DNA of 64,000 nucleotides from Pseudoalteromonas sp. G4 (GTDB taxonomy: Bacteria > Pseudomonadota > Gammaproteobacteria > Enterobacterales > Alteromonadaceae): the NCBI RefSeq assembly GCF_028875915.1, contig NZ_JAPEHW010000006.1, forward strand, positions 1-64,000. Reading direction: 5' to 3'. A program made the translations under genes and the position numbers. Each line of letters starts with the position of its first letter. Position 1 is the first letter of the stretch. The notes under the pieces are model-generated. The model saw nothing but the letters and a program-made list of their open reading frames with translations, had not been told where the DNA came from and did no database searches. Below, in pieces: positions 31,333 to 41,073 of this stretch.

Positions 31333-32121
31333 ATGAAAGAAAAACTGCTCACTGCTACAGATTTAGTAAAACGATTGGTTGCTGCAACCAATTGGTCTTT
31401 GCTATTTGGTGTGAGCTTTTTTGTTTTAACTTTATTTGTTACTTGGCAAGGAGTAAACGCATTAACCGATTACTTAGCAACTGAAAAAAATAGTAAGTTG
31501 AGCAAAGTGTTGGTACATGGCGATCCTGTCTATACAAGTGAGCGAGCTATTGTTGCTAAAATTAAGTCACTAAAAGTTAAAACGTTTTTTGATGTTGATG
31601 TAAACCAAGTACAAGAGAAACTATTAGAGCTTCCTTGGGTTGCCAGTGTTTCTGTACGCAAACAATGGCCTGATACGTTGCGTGTGTATGTTACTGAGCA
31701 CCAAGCTGTGGCAATTTGGAACCAAGATTTATTGTTAAATACGCAGGGTGATATCTTCCAAGCACCAGCTGAGCAGTTTTTTAATAAGCTACCTATGTTG
31801 TATGGCCCTGAAGGTAGTGAAAATGAAGCATGGAAGACATTTAAAACCTTCAAAGAATTGCTAGCGCTAAATGAAATTAAGCTCAGCAGTTTGGCTTTAT
31901 CTGAACGCTTTTCGTGGCAGTTATGGCTCGAAAGTGGTGTGAAATTGAATTTAGGGCGTAAAGATATTGCTCTCAGAGTACAGCGTTTTATCGATTTATA
32001 TCCGGAGATAAAAAACTCATCGGATAAAGAGGTAGAGTCGATAGATTTAAGGTATGATACGGGATTGGCTGTAAGTTGGCTGCAGCCCACTGAACAGCAA
32101 ACTAAAAATAATAAGGTATAA
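31333..32121 (+). CDS. ftsQ: Cell division protein FtsQ
   Basis: Bitopic divisome protein (262 aa) with one membrane segment (about residues 22-42) and a periplasmic POTRA plus FtsQ domain: VLVHGDPVYTSERAIVA and LPWVASVSVRKQWPDTLRV are typical POTRA/FtsQ stretches. It recruits FtsL-FtsB to the septum. Confidence 0.93.
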   Translation: MKEKLLTATDLVKRLVAATNWSLLFGVSFFVLTLFVTWQGVNALTDYLATEKNSKLSKVLVHGDPVYTSERAIVAKIKSLKVKTFFDVDVNQVQEKLLELPWVASVSVRKQWPDTLRVYVTEHQAVAIWNQDLLLNTQGDIFQAPAEQFFNKLPMLYGPEGSENEAWKTFKTFKELLALNEIKLSSLALSERFSWQLWLESGVKLNLGRKDIALRVQRFIDLYPEIKNSSDKEVESIDLRYDTGLAVSWLQPTEQQTKNNKV

Positions 32122-32128
32122 CAAGGGT

Positions 32129-33361
32129 ATGACCAAGGCAGTTGAACGTAATCTCATAATCGGCTTAGATGTTGGTACATCTAAAGTGGTTGCTGTTGTT
32201 GGGGAAGTAACGCCTGATAATCAGTTGAGTATTGTTGGTGTTGGCAGTCAGAACGCACAAGGTATGGATAAAGGTGGTGTAAACGATCTTAATCTTGTCT
32301 CAGAATCAATTCAGCGTGCGTTAGATGAAGCGGAATTGATGGCGGATTGTCGTATTAGCTCTGTTTACCTTGGTATTTCTGGTAAGCATATCCAATGCCA
32401 AAATGAAAATGGTGTAGTGGCTATTAATAATGCTGAGATTACCCATGATGATATTGATAATGTTATTCATATTGCTAAGTCAGTACCTATTTCAGCTGAA
32501 CGTAAAATGCTGCACGCGTTGCCGCAAGAATACACCGTAGATATGCAAGAAGGTATTCGTAACCCGCTAGGTATGAGTGGTGTACGAATGGAAGCTCGCG
32601 CCCATATTATTACGTGCTCAAACGACATGGCAAAAAACATTGAAAAATGTGTTGAGCGCTGTGGTTTACATGTTGACCAGTTTATTTTCTCTGCGCTTGC
32701 ATCGGGCGATTCAGTATTAACTGAAGATGAGCGAGAACTCGGAGTTGCAGTTGTTGATATTGGTGGTGGTACAATGGATATCACTATCTATACACAAGGC
32801 TCATTACGGCACTCAGCAGTACTACCTGTTGCGGGAAATCAAGTCACAGGCGATATTGCGAAAATATTTCGTACTCCTATCTCGCATGCTGAGGCAATTA
32901 AAGTACAATATGCCAGCGCGCTAAGTCGTTTAGCGAGTCAGGAAGACAGTATTGAAGTACCAAGTGTGGGTGGTAGACCTGCACGAATTATGTCGCGTCA
33001 TACGTTATCGGAAGTCGTAGAACCGCGCATGAGAGAGATTTTTGAGTTGGCGATGAATGAAATCCGCCGCTCGGGATTAGAAGAACAAATAGCTGCAGGC
33101 ATCGTGTTAACTGGTGGTACAGCCAAAATGCAAGGTGTTGTTGAAGTAGCAGAAGAGATTTTCCAAATGCCAGTGCGCGTTGGTCAACCGGTAGGGATCG
33201 CTGGGCTTACTGATTATGTGAATGATCCGTCATTCGCAACTTCAGTTGGATTGTTGCAGTATGGGCGAACTATGCAACATAGCCAGAGCAACCGCACCAC
33301 AGAATCTGGTAATGGAAATTGGTGGAGCCGTTTAACAAAATGGTTTCAAGGGGAGTTTTAA
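32129..33361 (+). CDS. ftsA: Cell division protein FtsA
   Basis: Actin-like ATPase of 410 aa that tethers FtsZ to the membrane. Phosphate-binding loops GLDVGTSKVVAVVGE and VVDIGGGTMDI, adenosine motif VLTGGTAKMQG, and a C-terminal amphipathic membrane-targeting end (WWSRLTKWFQGEF). Followed after 48 bases by ftsZ. Confidence 0.96.
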   Translation: MTKAVERNLIIGLDVGTSKVVAVVGEVTPDNQLSIVGVGSQNAQGMDKGGVNDLNLVSESIQRALDEAELMADCRISSVYLGISGKHIQCQNENGVVAINNAEITHDDIDNVIHIAKSVPISAERKMLHALPQEYTVDMQEGIRNPLGMSGVRMEARAHIITCSNDMAKNIEKCVERCGLHVDQFIFSALASGDSVLTEDERELGVAVVDIGGGTMDITIYTQGSLRHSAVLPVAGNQVTGDIAKIFRTPISHAEAIKVQYASALSRLASQEDSIEVPSVGGRPARIMSRHTLSEVVEPRMREIFELAMNEIRRSGLEEQIAAGIVLTGGTAKMQGVVEVAEEIFQMPVRVGQPVGIAGLTDYVNDPSFATSVGLLQYGRTMQHSQSNRTTESGNGNWWSRLTKWFQGEF

Positions 33362-33409
33362 GCTTTTACCTTTTGAGTTTTCAATTGGTAGTTAGTCGGA
33401 GAGTTAAAC

Positions 33410-34584
33410 ATGTTTGATTTAATGGAACAACACGGCGAAGAAGCCGTAATTAAAGTAATCGGTGTTGGCGGTGTAAATTTATTGCGGCCAATACAGATGC
33501 ACAAGCATTACGTAAGTCATCTGCAGATGTAACGGTGCAATTAGGTACGCAAATTACGCAAGGTTTAGGTGCTGGGGCAAACCCAGAAGTGGGTCGTGAT
33601 TCAGCCGAGGAAGATGCTGATACGATTCGCAATAGCCTAGAAGGTGCGGATATGATTTTTATCGCTGCTGGTATGGGCGGTGGTACAGGTACTGGCGCTG
33701 CACCTGTAGTTGCACGTATCGCAAAAGAAATGGGAATTTTAACTGTTGCAGTTGTAACACGCCCTTTTGAATTTGAAGGTAAGAAACGTGCAGCTTCAGC
33801 TGAAGAGGGTATTAATGAGCTTTCTCAGCATGTGGATTCATTAATTACAATTCCTAACAATAAACTGCTAAAAGTTTTAGGTAAAGGTACGACATTATTA
33901 GACGCATTCGCAAAAGCAAATGATGTGCTATTTGGTGCGGTACAAGGTATTGCAGAATTAATTACACGCTCTGGTCTAATCAATGTGGATTTCGCCGACG
34001 TACGTACAGTTATGTCAGCAATGGGCACTGCAATGATGGGAACTGCGTCAGCAAAAGGCCCTGATCGTGCTCAAGAGGCTGCAGAAGCAGCAATCTCAAG
34101 TCCACTACTTGAAGATGTCGATTTAACAGGTGCTAAAGGTATTCTTGTTAATATCACCGCAGGTATGGACATTGCGATTGAAGAATTTGAGACAGTGGGT
34201 AACCACGTTAAAGCGCTTGCTTCTGAAAACGCAACAGTTGTAGTGGGTGCAGTTATTGATCCAGATATGTCTGAAGAGTTACGTGTAACGGTAGTTGCAA
34301 CTGGTTTAGGTGGTGAGCGTAAACCACAATTTGGTATCGTAGGTACTGATTTCCAGAAGGTATCAGGCTCAGATACAAACCAAGTTAGCAACATTAAAAC
34401 AAACAGTACAGCTACACCGGGTGTGTTTGTACCAAGTTTTGCACAATCAGGCAGTGTTGATTCACCTGAGACAGTTGAACCAAGTGTTCAATCTGAAGTC
34501 AAAGAAAACGCATCGCTTGATACAAAACAAGAGAAAGCAGATTACTTTGATGTACCTACTTTCTTGCGTAATCAAGCAGATTAA
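33410..34584 (+). pseudogene. ftsZ: Cell division GTPase FtsZ, frame broken by a short deletion in this sequence
   Basis: FtsZ is the tubulin-like GTPase forming the Z ring. The ATG at 33410 begins [21 protein letters not shown] and then breaks at 33471-33475; frame 1 stops at 33532. The second frame continues [19 protein letters not shown] through the tubulin signature GGGTGTG to the C-terminal FtsA/ZipA-binding tail [13 protein letters not shown]. Against E. coli FtsZ about 18 residues, including part of the glycine-rich T1 loop and NAVEHMVRE, are missing; the frames fit a loss of about 49 bases. The rest of the gene is perfectly conserved, so an error in the sequence is more likely than a true pseudogene. 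Confidence 0.93.
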
Positions 34585-34614
34585 TTGCTCGATTGTTTAA
34601 ATATTATGCATAAT
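34585..34614 (+). promoter_or_regulatory. Probable lpxC promoter
   Basis: TTGCTC (34585-34590) and CATAAT (34609-34614) are separated by 18 bases, with a TG just before the -10. A short imperfect hairpin (TCTTA...TAAGA) lies in the leader before the lpxC ATG at 34677. Suggests independent transcription of lpxC downstream of ftsZ. Confidence 0.5.
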
Positions 34615-34676
34615 TTGGCAGCTGGTCTTATCTGTGGTAAGATCGCCGCCCAATTTAACGAATAAGTGGATAGCCT

Positions 34677-35588
34677 ATGATAAAGCAGCGTACCATAACT
34701 GAAAAAGTCAGTGCCGTAGGTGTTGGATTACATAAGGGTGAAAAGGTATCTATCACTCTCCGACCTGCTAGTGCGAATACGGGGATCGTATTTCGCCGAG
34801 TAGACCTTGATCCTGTTGTTGATTTTGAAACAACACCTGAAGCCGTGGGCGATACTCAATTATGTACATGCTTAATCAATAAAGACGGCGTTCGCTTATC
34901 GACAACTGAGCATTTAATTGCGGCAATTGCTGCATTAGGCTTAGATAATCTAATTGTTGAATTAGATAGCCCTGAAGTACCAATTATGGATGGTAGTTCA
35001 TTGCCATTTATCTACCTTATTCAAAAAGCGGGTATTGAAGAACAAAATGCCGCGAAGCGTTTTGTTCGTATTACCGAAAAAGTGCGTGTAGAAGACGGTG
35101 ATAAATGGGCTGAAATTGAACCTTACGATGGCTTTCATATCGATTTTGAAATTGCGTTTAACCACCCAGCAATTAATGAGAGCCGTCAACGTATTGGTTT
35201 AGACATTACAGCAAAAAACTTCATTGAGCAGATAAGCCGTGCGCGTACATTTGGATTTATGCGTGATATTGAATACATGCACGCTAATAACCTTGCATTA
35301 GGTGGCAGCATGGATAACGCAGTAGTACTTGATGATTTTAAAGTGCTTAACCCTGATGGTTTACGTTACCCTGATGAGTTTGTTAAACACAAAATCTTAG
35401 ATTGTGTTGGTGATCTGTTTATGACAGGTCATAACTTGTTAGGTAAGGTAACTGCATACAAATCTGGTCATGACCTTAACAATAAGCTACTGCGCAAGTT
35501 AATGGCGACTGAAACAGCATGGGAATGGGCGACATTCGAAGAGTCAGTTACCATGGCTGCGCCAGGTTTAGAAACTGCAAAAGCATAA
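34677..35588 (+). CDS. lpxC: UDP-3-O-acyl-GlcNAc deacetylase LpxC
   Basis: Zinc deacetylase (303 aa) catalysing the committed step of lipid A synthesis. Zinc-ligand regions [13 protein letters not shown] and [22 protein letters not shown], containing the HKxxD motif, are intact. Terminates the dcw cluster here; a strong terminator follows, and the secM/secA genes usual in enterics are absent. Confidence 0.96.
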   Translation: MIKQRTITEKVSAVGVGLHKGEKVSITLRPASANTGIVFRRVDLDPVVDFETTPEAVGDTQLCTCLINKDGVRLSTTEHLIAAIAALGLDNLIVELDSPEVPIMDGSSLPFIYLIQKAGIEEQNAAKRFVRITEKVRVEDGDKWAEIEPYDGFHIDFEIAFNHPAINESRQRIGLDITAKNFIEQISRARTFGFMRDIEYMHANNLALGGSMDNAVVLDDFKVLNPDGLRYPDEFVKHKILDCVGDLFMTGHNLLGKVTAYKSGHDLNNKLLRKLMATETAWEWATFEESVTMAAPGLETAKA

Positions 35589-35612
35589 TAGTTTAAAAAA
35601 TAAACATGAAAG

Positions 35613-35635
35613 CGCGACTTAGGTCGCGTTTTTTT
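35613..35635 (+). terminator. Rho-independent terminator after lpxC
   Basis: CGCGAC-TTAG-GTCGCG hairpin followed by seven T, 25 bases after the lpxC stop. From here to the decayed tRNA at 35888 I see no gene or clear signal. Confidence 0.88.
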
Positions 35636-35887
35636 ATGGATAAAATTAAGAAGAGACTTATTTAACCCTTTTGATTTCATAAAGAGCGCTATCGTGAAAT
35701 AATTTAAAAAGATCACAATGCGTGACTTTTAATGTAGTTTCACTAAATTAATAAACTCAAATACAGATGACATGATGATTAAATTGCAAGTATGGAGATT
35801 AATATTTAAGTGCGCTTGAATTAAATTCAGAGCGAAAGAATTGTATTAAAACTAGTTTTTTAAAAGTAAATTGATTTTGGAACTAGA

Positions 35888-35960
35888 AAGAAGTGGGGCG
35901 ACTGAAGAGGCTTGAGTTCGCGATAATTTTATATTGTCGGAATTACTTGTGATTCGAAAG
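35888..35960 (-). pseudogene. Degenerate tRNA-His remnant
   Basis: Bases 35888-35926 repeat the 3' half of the intact tRNA-His gene plus its downstream flank at 35989-36027 with few mismatches (shared core AAGAAGTGGGGCGACTGA, then CTTGA.TTCGCGA). Further similarity fades after an apparent insertion, with CGGAATTAC echoing CGGAATCAC. The anticodon arm and 5' acceptor strand are not recoverable, so it is most simply a decayed tandem copy lying downstream in the same transcription direction. Confidence 0.65.
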
Positions 35961-35996
35961 TATTAAAGAAGATAAATTGAAGCATCAAATAAGAAG

Positions 35997-36073
35997 TGGG
36001 GCGACTGACGAGACTTGAACTCGCGACAACCGGAATCACAATCCAGGGCTCTACCAACTGAGCTACAGCCGCC
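35997..36073 (-). tRNA. tRNA-His (GTG anticodon)
   Basis: 77-base cloverleaf on the minus strand: acceptor GGCGGCTG pairs with CAGTCGCC (one G-U), giving the extra G(-1):C73 pair unique to tRNA-His; D arm TAGCTCAGTTGGTAGAG; anticodon stem-loop CTGGATTGTGATTCCGG with anticodon GTG; T arm with GTTCAAGTC; CCA is encoded. Confidence 0.97.
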
Positions 36074-36108
36074 ACAAAAAGAGATACACCTTGTTTGGTG
36101 TGGCGCGC

Positions 36109-36137
36109 ATAATACATAAAAAATCTTACTATGGGAA
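36109..36137 (-). promoter_or_regulatory. tRNA-His promoter with GC-rich discriminator
   Basis: Read on the minus strand: TTCCCA (-35, 36137-36132), a 17-base spacer, TATTAT (-10, 36114-36109), then GCGCGCC, the GC-rich discriminator typical of stringently controlled stable RNA promoters. The tRNA begins about 35 bases further on. Confidence 0.72.
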
Positions 36138-36182
36138 GAGTTATGTTATGCTTTTGGTAAATAATTTATTTTAAATGGCTTG

Positions 36183-36575
36183 ATGGTGATAAAAGCAACT
36201 GTAATTCGTTCAATGTGGTTAGCTATTGGTTTGTTGAGTTTATCGTTAGGAATTCTTGGTGTATTTTTGCCTTTGTTACCGACTACTCCGTTTGTTTTAC
36301 TTTCAGCTTTTTGCTTTTCGAAGTCTTCCTCTCGGTTACATCTATGGCTGTTAAATCACAAGTTGTTTGGGCATTTAATAAATGATTGGGAAAAGCATGG
36401 TGTCATACGCACTAAGGTAAAAATCATCGCAACGACCTCGATGTTGTTACTGGTTTCTTACCCGTTGATTTTTATGCCCTTTGCTAATTGGTTAAAAGCA
36501 ATTGTAATTATAAGTATTGTATCAGTACTTGTATTTATTTGGACGCGACCAACAAAACCAGAGATAAAAAGCTGA
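36183..36575 (+). CDS. YbaN-family (DUF454) small inner-membrane protein
   Basis: 130-aa hydrophobic protein with an N-terminal hairpin containing GILGVFLPLLPTTPFVLLSAFCF, the diagnostic DUF454 block, then WLLNHKLFGHLINDWEKHGVI and two C-terminal membrane segments. Function of the family is not established. A TTG precedes the ATG by one codon; neither has a clear Shine-Dalgarno. Confidence 0.85.
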   Translation: MVIKATVIRSMWLAIGLLSLSLGILGVFLPLLPTTPFVLLSAFCFSKSSSRLHLWLLNHKLFGHLINDWEKHGVIRTKVKIIATTSMLLLVSYPLIFMPFANWLKAIVIISIVSVLVFIWTRPTKPEIKS

Positions 36576-36670
36576 TAACTTGATGTAAAATAATAAAAGT
36601 GAATGACGCTGATAATAAAAGACTTTATACTTTGTGAGTACCTATTTCACCTCCAAAAAAGGAATTAAAC

Positions 36671-37492
36671 ATGGACAATGCTACAAAATGGTTAAACGAT
36701 AACTCAGATCTAATTTTGCATTATGGTTTGCAGGTTATCTTTGCGATAATAATCTTTTTGATTGGTATTCGCGTTGCTAAAGTGTGCGAAAAACTGACAA
36801 AAAAAGCGATTGAGAAAAAGAAAGTTGATAAAGCTGTAGGCTCATTTTTAGCCAGTATAGTGTATGCGTTAGTTTTTGCTGCAACAGTACTGATGGCGCT
36901 TTCTCAAGTAGGTGTTGAAACGACATCATTTATTGCTATTTTGGGTGCTGCGGGCTTAGCGGTTGGTTTAGCATTGCAAGGTTCATTATCAAACTTTGCA
37001 TCTGGCGTATTGATTATTATTTTACGCCCATTTAAATCGGGTGAATTTATCGAGGCGGCAGGGCATTCGGGTAGTGTGTCTAAAATTGAAATCTTCTCAA
37101 CAGAATTACTTACACCGGATAATAAAACAATAGTAGTACCTAATTCTGCTATTATGGGTGGTGCAATCGTAAATTACAGTCGTCAAGCAACACGTCGTGT
37201 CGATATTACTGTTGGTGTAAGTTATGATGCTTGTCTTAAACAAACACGCGAAGTACTTGAAAATGTAATTAAGTCAAATGATAAAGTGCTAAAAGATCCT
37301 GAGTTTTTCATCGGTGTACACTCTTTAGGTGATTCAAGCGTTAACTTTGTAACACGCTCATGGGCTAAAACTGAAGATTATTGGGCGGTGTACTTCTACC
37401 TACAAGAAAACTTTAAACTGGCTCTGGACGAAGCTGGTATTTCAATTCCTTTCCCGCAAATGGATGTGCATTTAAATAAAATTAGCGAGTAA
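36671..37492 (+). CDS. mscS: Small-conductance mechanosensitive channel MscS
   Basis: Heptameric tension-gated channel of 273 aa that releases solutes on hypo-osmotic shock. Three membrane segments, with pore helix TM3 near LGAAGLAVGLALQGSLSNFA (Gly/Ala-packed) leading into the beta domain SGEFIEAAGHSGSVSKIEIF and VVPNSAIMGGAIVNYSR. Good AAAGGA Shine-Dalgarno. Length matches the short MscS form. Confidence 0.95.
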   Translation: MDNATKWLNDNSDLILHYGLQVIFAIIIFLIGIRVAKVCEKLTKKAIEKKKVDKAVGSFLASIVYALVFAATVLMALSQVGVETTSFIAILGAAGLAVGLALQGSLSNFASGVLIIILRPFKSGEFIEAAGHSGSVSKIEIFSTELLTPDNKTIVVPNSAIMGGAIVNYSRQATRRVDITVGVSYDACLKQTREVLENVIKSNDKVLKDPEFFIGVHSLGDSSVNFVTRSWAKTEDYWAVYFYLQENFKLALDEAGISIPFPQMDVHLNKISE

Positions 37493-37504
37493 TAGGCTCT
37501 TATA

Positions 37505-38278
37505 ATGAAATTAAAATATTTAGCGTCTCTAATGGCATTTACACTTACTAATGTAGCTATTGCTGAAGAAAAAGCATGGGAAGCGAGTAGTGAATTAGGT
37601 GCTATTATCACCAGTGGTAACACAGAAACGACAACGTTTAAGTTTGGTGCAAATGCTAAACATGATATTGGTCAGTGGACTAACGAATATAAACTGAATG
37701 CACTTTATAAAGAAGATGAAGTAACTTTAGAAAGTGGTTTAAAAGAAACGCAGCGCACGAATGAAAAATACGGCGCTGCAATTCAAGCAAACTACAATCT
37801 AGGGGAAAAACATTCGCATTTATTCGTTGGTTTAACGCATGATAGTGATTACTTTGGTGCATATCGACACGAAACAGTGCTTTCAGGCGGTTATGGTTTC
37901 CGTTTAATTGATGAATCGAATATGACCTTGGGCTTTGATTTTGGTCCGGGTTATAAGTATTTTCAGTACTCTGAAAAAAATAATGATTTTTTCAAAGATG
38001 GTCGCCCAAAAGCGGGTGAGCGTGATGATGAGTGGATTGCATTAGCGAAAGCTGATTTCAGCTGGACCATTAATGATAATGCTAAATTTACTCAGGGAAT
38101 CAAAGTTGAATCAGGTAGCACTAACACCAAAAGTATTTCTGAAACAGCCCTATTAACAAAAATTAATGGTTCACTGCAAATGAAAGTTGGTTTTAATGTT
38201 ACTCACAACTCAGATGTCGATACTGATAAAGTAAATACAGATACAGAAACTGTGCTGACTTTAGTATATAGCTTTTAA
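37505..38278 (+). CDS. DUF481 outer-membrane beta-barrel protein (YdiY-like)
   Basis: 257-aa protein with a Sec signal peptide (MKLKYLASLMAFTLTNVAIA, cleavage after AIA) and alternating beta-strand pattern ending in a C-terminal aromatic (VLTLVYSF), as required for BAM insertion. The N-terminal GAIITSGNTETTTFKFGANA is typical of DUF481 proteins. 12 bases behind mscS, so probably co-transcribed; function unknown. Confidence 0.85.
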   Translation: MKLKYLASLMAFTLTNVAIAEEKAWEASSELGAIITSGNTETTTFKFGANAKHDIGQWTNEYKLNALYKEDEVTLESGLKETQRTNEKYGAAIQANYNLGEKHSHLFVGLTHDSDYFGAYRHETVLSGGYGFRLIDESNMTLGFDFGPGYKYFQYSEKNNDFFKDGRPKAGERDDEWIALAKADFSWTINDNAKFTQGIKVESGSTNTKSISETALLTKINGSLQMKVGFNVTHNSDVDTDKVNTDTETVLTLVYSF

Positions 38279-38301
38279 TTTCTAGCTTAACAAAATTGTA
38301 A

Positions 38302-38327
38302 AAGAGCGTTTAACGCTCTTTTTTTTT
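38302..38327 (+). terminator. Terminator after the DUF481 gene
   Basis: AAGAGCGTT-T-AACGCTCTT inverted repeat followed by a run of T, 24 bases past the DUF481 stop. Confidence 0.88.
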
Positions 38328-38386
38328 ACCTACTAACTCAGGTACAATTATTGGTTGAATTTGAACTTAAATTTTAAAGGGATCCT

Positions 38387-41021
38387 GTGCGTTATCTTAA
38401 GCTTTTTCTTTGCTTGTTAGTCGTATCATTCAGTCAGCCGTCTTTTTCTATGACGCCTACCTCGCAACAAATCGAGCAATTTAAAAAATTGCCAAAATCG
38501 CAACAAAAGGCCCTCGCTAAACAGTACGGCATTAACCTTAATCAACTAGATAAGTCAAACAAGCAAGTTAACGAAGCATTGCAAGACGAAACCCTCTTAG
38601 TACAGCCACGTTTTGAAGAAGAGAAAACTGAAGAAGAAAAGTTCAAACCGCAAATGGAAGAATTAAAACCATTTGGCTATGAATTGTTTGCTGGCGAACC
38701 TATGACGTTTATGCCAAGTGAAAATGCAGCTATTCCTGATTCTTACATTGTAGGTCCTGGTGATGAGTTTCAAATCAATTTTTACGGTAAAGAAAGTGAT
38801 AGCTTTGAAGTTGAAGTTGACCGCGAAGGTCGCTTGACTATACCTAAATTAAGCCCTGTGAATGTTGCAGGCCTAAAGTTTTCAGAAGTTAAAGCGCTTG
38901 TAAAAGCCAAAATTGAACAAGAAGTTATTGGTGTTCAAGCGTCGTCTTCGCTCAATGCGTATTTTGGTTTTAGGTGAAGCATATAAGCCAGGTGCTTACA
39001 GTGTAACGTCACTTGCTTCTATAACCCATGCACTATTTGTTAGTGGCGGCATTACTGAGATTGGCTCATTACGTAATATTCAGGTAAAGCGTCAAGGCAA
39101 GGTTGTTGCAACTTTAGATTTGTATGACTTGCTTACAAAAGGCGATAGCTCAAACGATATCGTATTGCAATCTGGTGATGTTGTTTTTATTCCGCCAGTT
39201 GGTAAGCAGGTAACAGTTTCTGGTTTAGTAAAGCGCCCAGCTATTTTTGAGTTAACGCAAAATGAAACAGCGCAAGATTTAATTCGCTTAGCCGGTGGTT
39301 TTAAAGCGGAGGCTTTTCCTCAAAAAACAGTGATAGAACGCTATGCAGGCAATAGTTTTAAAACGGTTCTAACAAGAGACTTTTCGCAAAAAGAAATCAG
39401 CTACAAACCTTATGATGGTGATGTAATAAAGGTACAGGGTTCTAGTGAAGAACTGGAAAATGCTGTGACTATTATGGGCGCTGTATCGCATCCTGGTAAT
39501 TACCAGTGGCAAAAAGGCGATCGTATTTCAGATTTAATAACATCATTAAAATCAGATGTGTTACCTATTGCTGATTTTGACTATTCACTAATTGTACGTG
39601 AGAAAAGTATCCGTGGAGATATTGAATTACTACAATTCTCGTTAGTTGATGCATTAGAGAGTCAAGTGACTAATTATGAATTAATGCCGCGAGATACAGT
39701 TATTATTTTTAGTCGCTTTGAAGAAAAAGCAGAAGAAAAGCGTTTGTTAAGCGATTTGGCTTTAAGTGAGAAAGAAATTTCGCATCAAGCAAAAGTGGAG
39801 CAATGGCAAAAATTTGAAAATCGTAAATTCTTAGAGTTTATTGGTGAAAGCGTAGAAGAAGCAAGGGAAGTCGATTCCAAGCAATTAGATAGCTTAACTA
39901 AGCTGTTGACGGGTCAAAAAGATGAACTGGATGAAGACGAATACTCTGTATTTAGCCGAAAAAAATTACTTGCACCAATTATTTTAAAATTACAAAAACA
40001 AGCTTCAATCTTTGAGGATGTTGCTCTTTTTGCTGTTAATGGACGAGTGCGTTACCCAGGTGTTTACCCTCTAGTTTCAAAAGCTTCAATTAAGCATGCA
40101 ATTAATGCTGCAGGTGGGTTATTAGAATCTGCTTACTTGCAAAGTGCTGAGGTAACACGTATCACTAAAGGTGATAATGTGAGTATTGAGCATATCGCGG
40201 TTAATTTAACCGAGACAATGGGACAGACCGACTCTTTTATTTTACAAAGCAAAGATTCATTAAATGTTTTCCCTACTCCTAATTGGTCGGAAGAATATAA
40301 AGTTAATTTATACGGTGAAGTGCGCTTCCCTGGGACGTATTCTATTAAGCGAGGTGAAACCTTAGAAAATGTGCTGGAGCGAGCTGGTGGTTTAACTGAT
40401 TTTGCTGCAGAAAATGGAGCCATATTTACACGCGCTTCAATCAGAACAAAAGAGCGTGCTCAGCTACAAAAATTATCAGATGATTTACGCCGTGAAATCG
40501 CTTCTAAGAGTTTTTCTAACTCAGTTACAGATGCGTCTTTAAGCTACGATGATATGGATAAACTACTTAAAGACTTAGGACAAGTTCAAGCTTTAGGAAG
40601 ATTAGTTATTGATTTACCAAAAATCCAATCTGGGTCTGTATCATTAGAGTTAGAAAATGGTGATGCGTTATATATTCCAGCAAAACAGAACACAGTAAGT
40701 GTTATTGGTGAAGTAAATGTTTCGACTTCTCATTTATACAACGATAACCTCTCTGTTGACGATTATCTTGAATATAGTGGTGGCTTGAAACAACGTGCAG
40801 ATGAAGAGCGTATCTATGTTATTAAGGCAAATGGTTCTGTTTACATTCCCAATGATTCTAGCTGGTTTGCAGTTAATGAATCAAAAAATCGTTTAGAACC
40901 AGGTGATACTATTGTTGTGCCATTAGATGCTGAATATATGAACCAATTAACACTTTGGAGCACAGCTACTCAGATTGTTTATCAGTTAGGCTTAGCTGCT
41001 GCAGCTATATCCGCTCTATAA
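38387..41021 (+). pseudogene. SLBB/PES-domain polysaccharide export protein (WbfF/OtnA type), frameshifted
   Basis: GTG start with a signal peptide (MRYLKLFLCLLVVSFSQPSFS), then the poly-export domain (YIVGPGDEFQINFYGKES) and a series of SLBB beta-grasp repeats: GEAYKPGAYSV, SGLVKRPAIFEL, GAVSHPGNYQW, NGRVRYPGVYPLV, GEVRFPGTYSI, GEVNVSTSHL. Total about 880 aa, like the V. cholerae O139 WbfF/OtnA surface-polysaccharide protein. Frame 1 (to 38977) and frame 2 (clean to 41021) switch around 38943, between VQAS and RLRSMRILVLGEA; relatives have a VSLGRLRS-like link, so about 14 bases appear lost. It probably threads polysaccharide through the outer membrane. Confidence 0.82.
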
Positions 41022-41029
41022 ACATGTTT

Positions 41030-41048
41030 GGCCCTATATTTTAGGGCC
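41030..41048 (+). terminator. Possible weak terminator or processing hairpin after wbfF
   Basis: GGCCCTA-TATTT-TAGGGCC is a perfect 7-bp hairpin directly after the stop codon, but the following TCTATTTAAA is a poor U tract, so read-through into the next gene is likely. Confidence 0.45.
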
Positions 41049-41073
41049 TCTATTTAAATCTGTGGAGTGGCTT

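Noticed and set aside
35636-35887. Possible small genes between the lpxC terminator and tRNA remnant
   Set aside because: Open frames are short, lack Shine-Dalgarno sites and resemble nothing known.
35888-36073. tRNA-His fragments as att sites of an integrated element
   Set aside because: Only about 60 bases separate the copies, and no integrase or phage gene is near.
8165-41021. Programmed frameshifting or translational bypassing at the five broken genes
   Set aside because: Conserved sequence is missing at each junction rather than inserted, and no shared slippery site or bypass element is seen.
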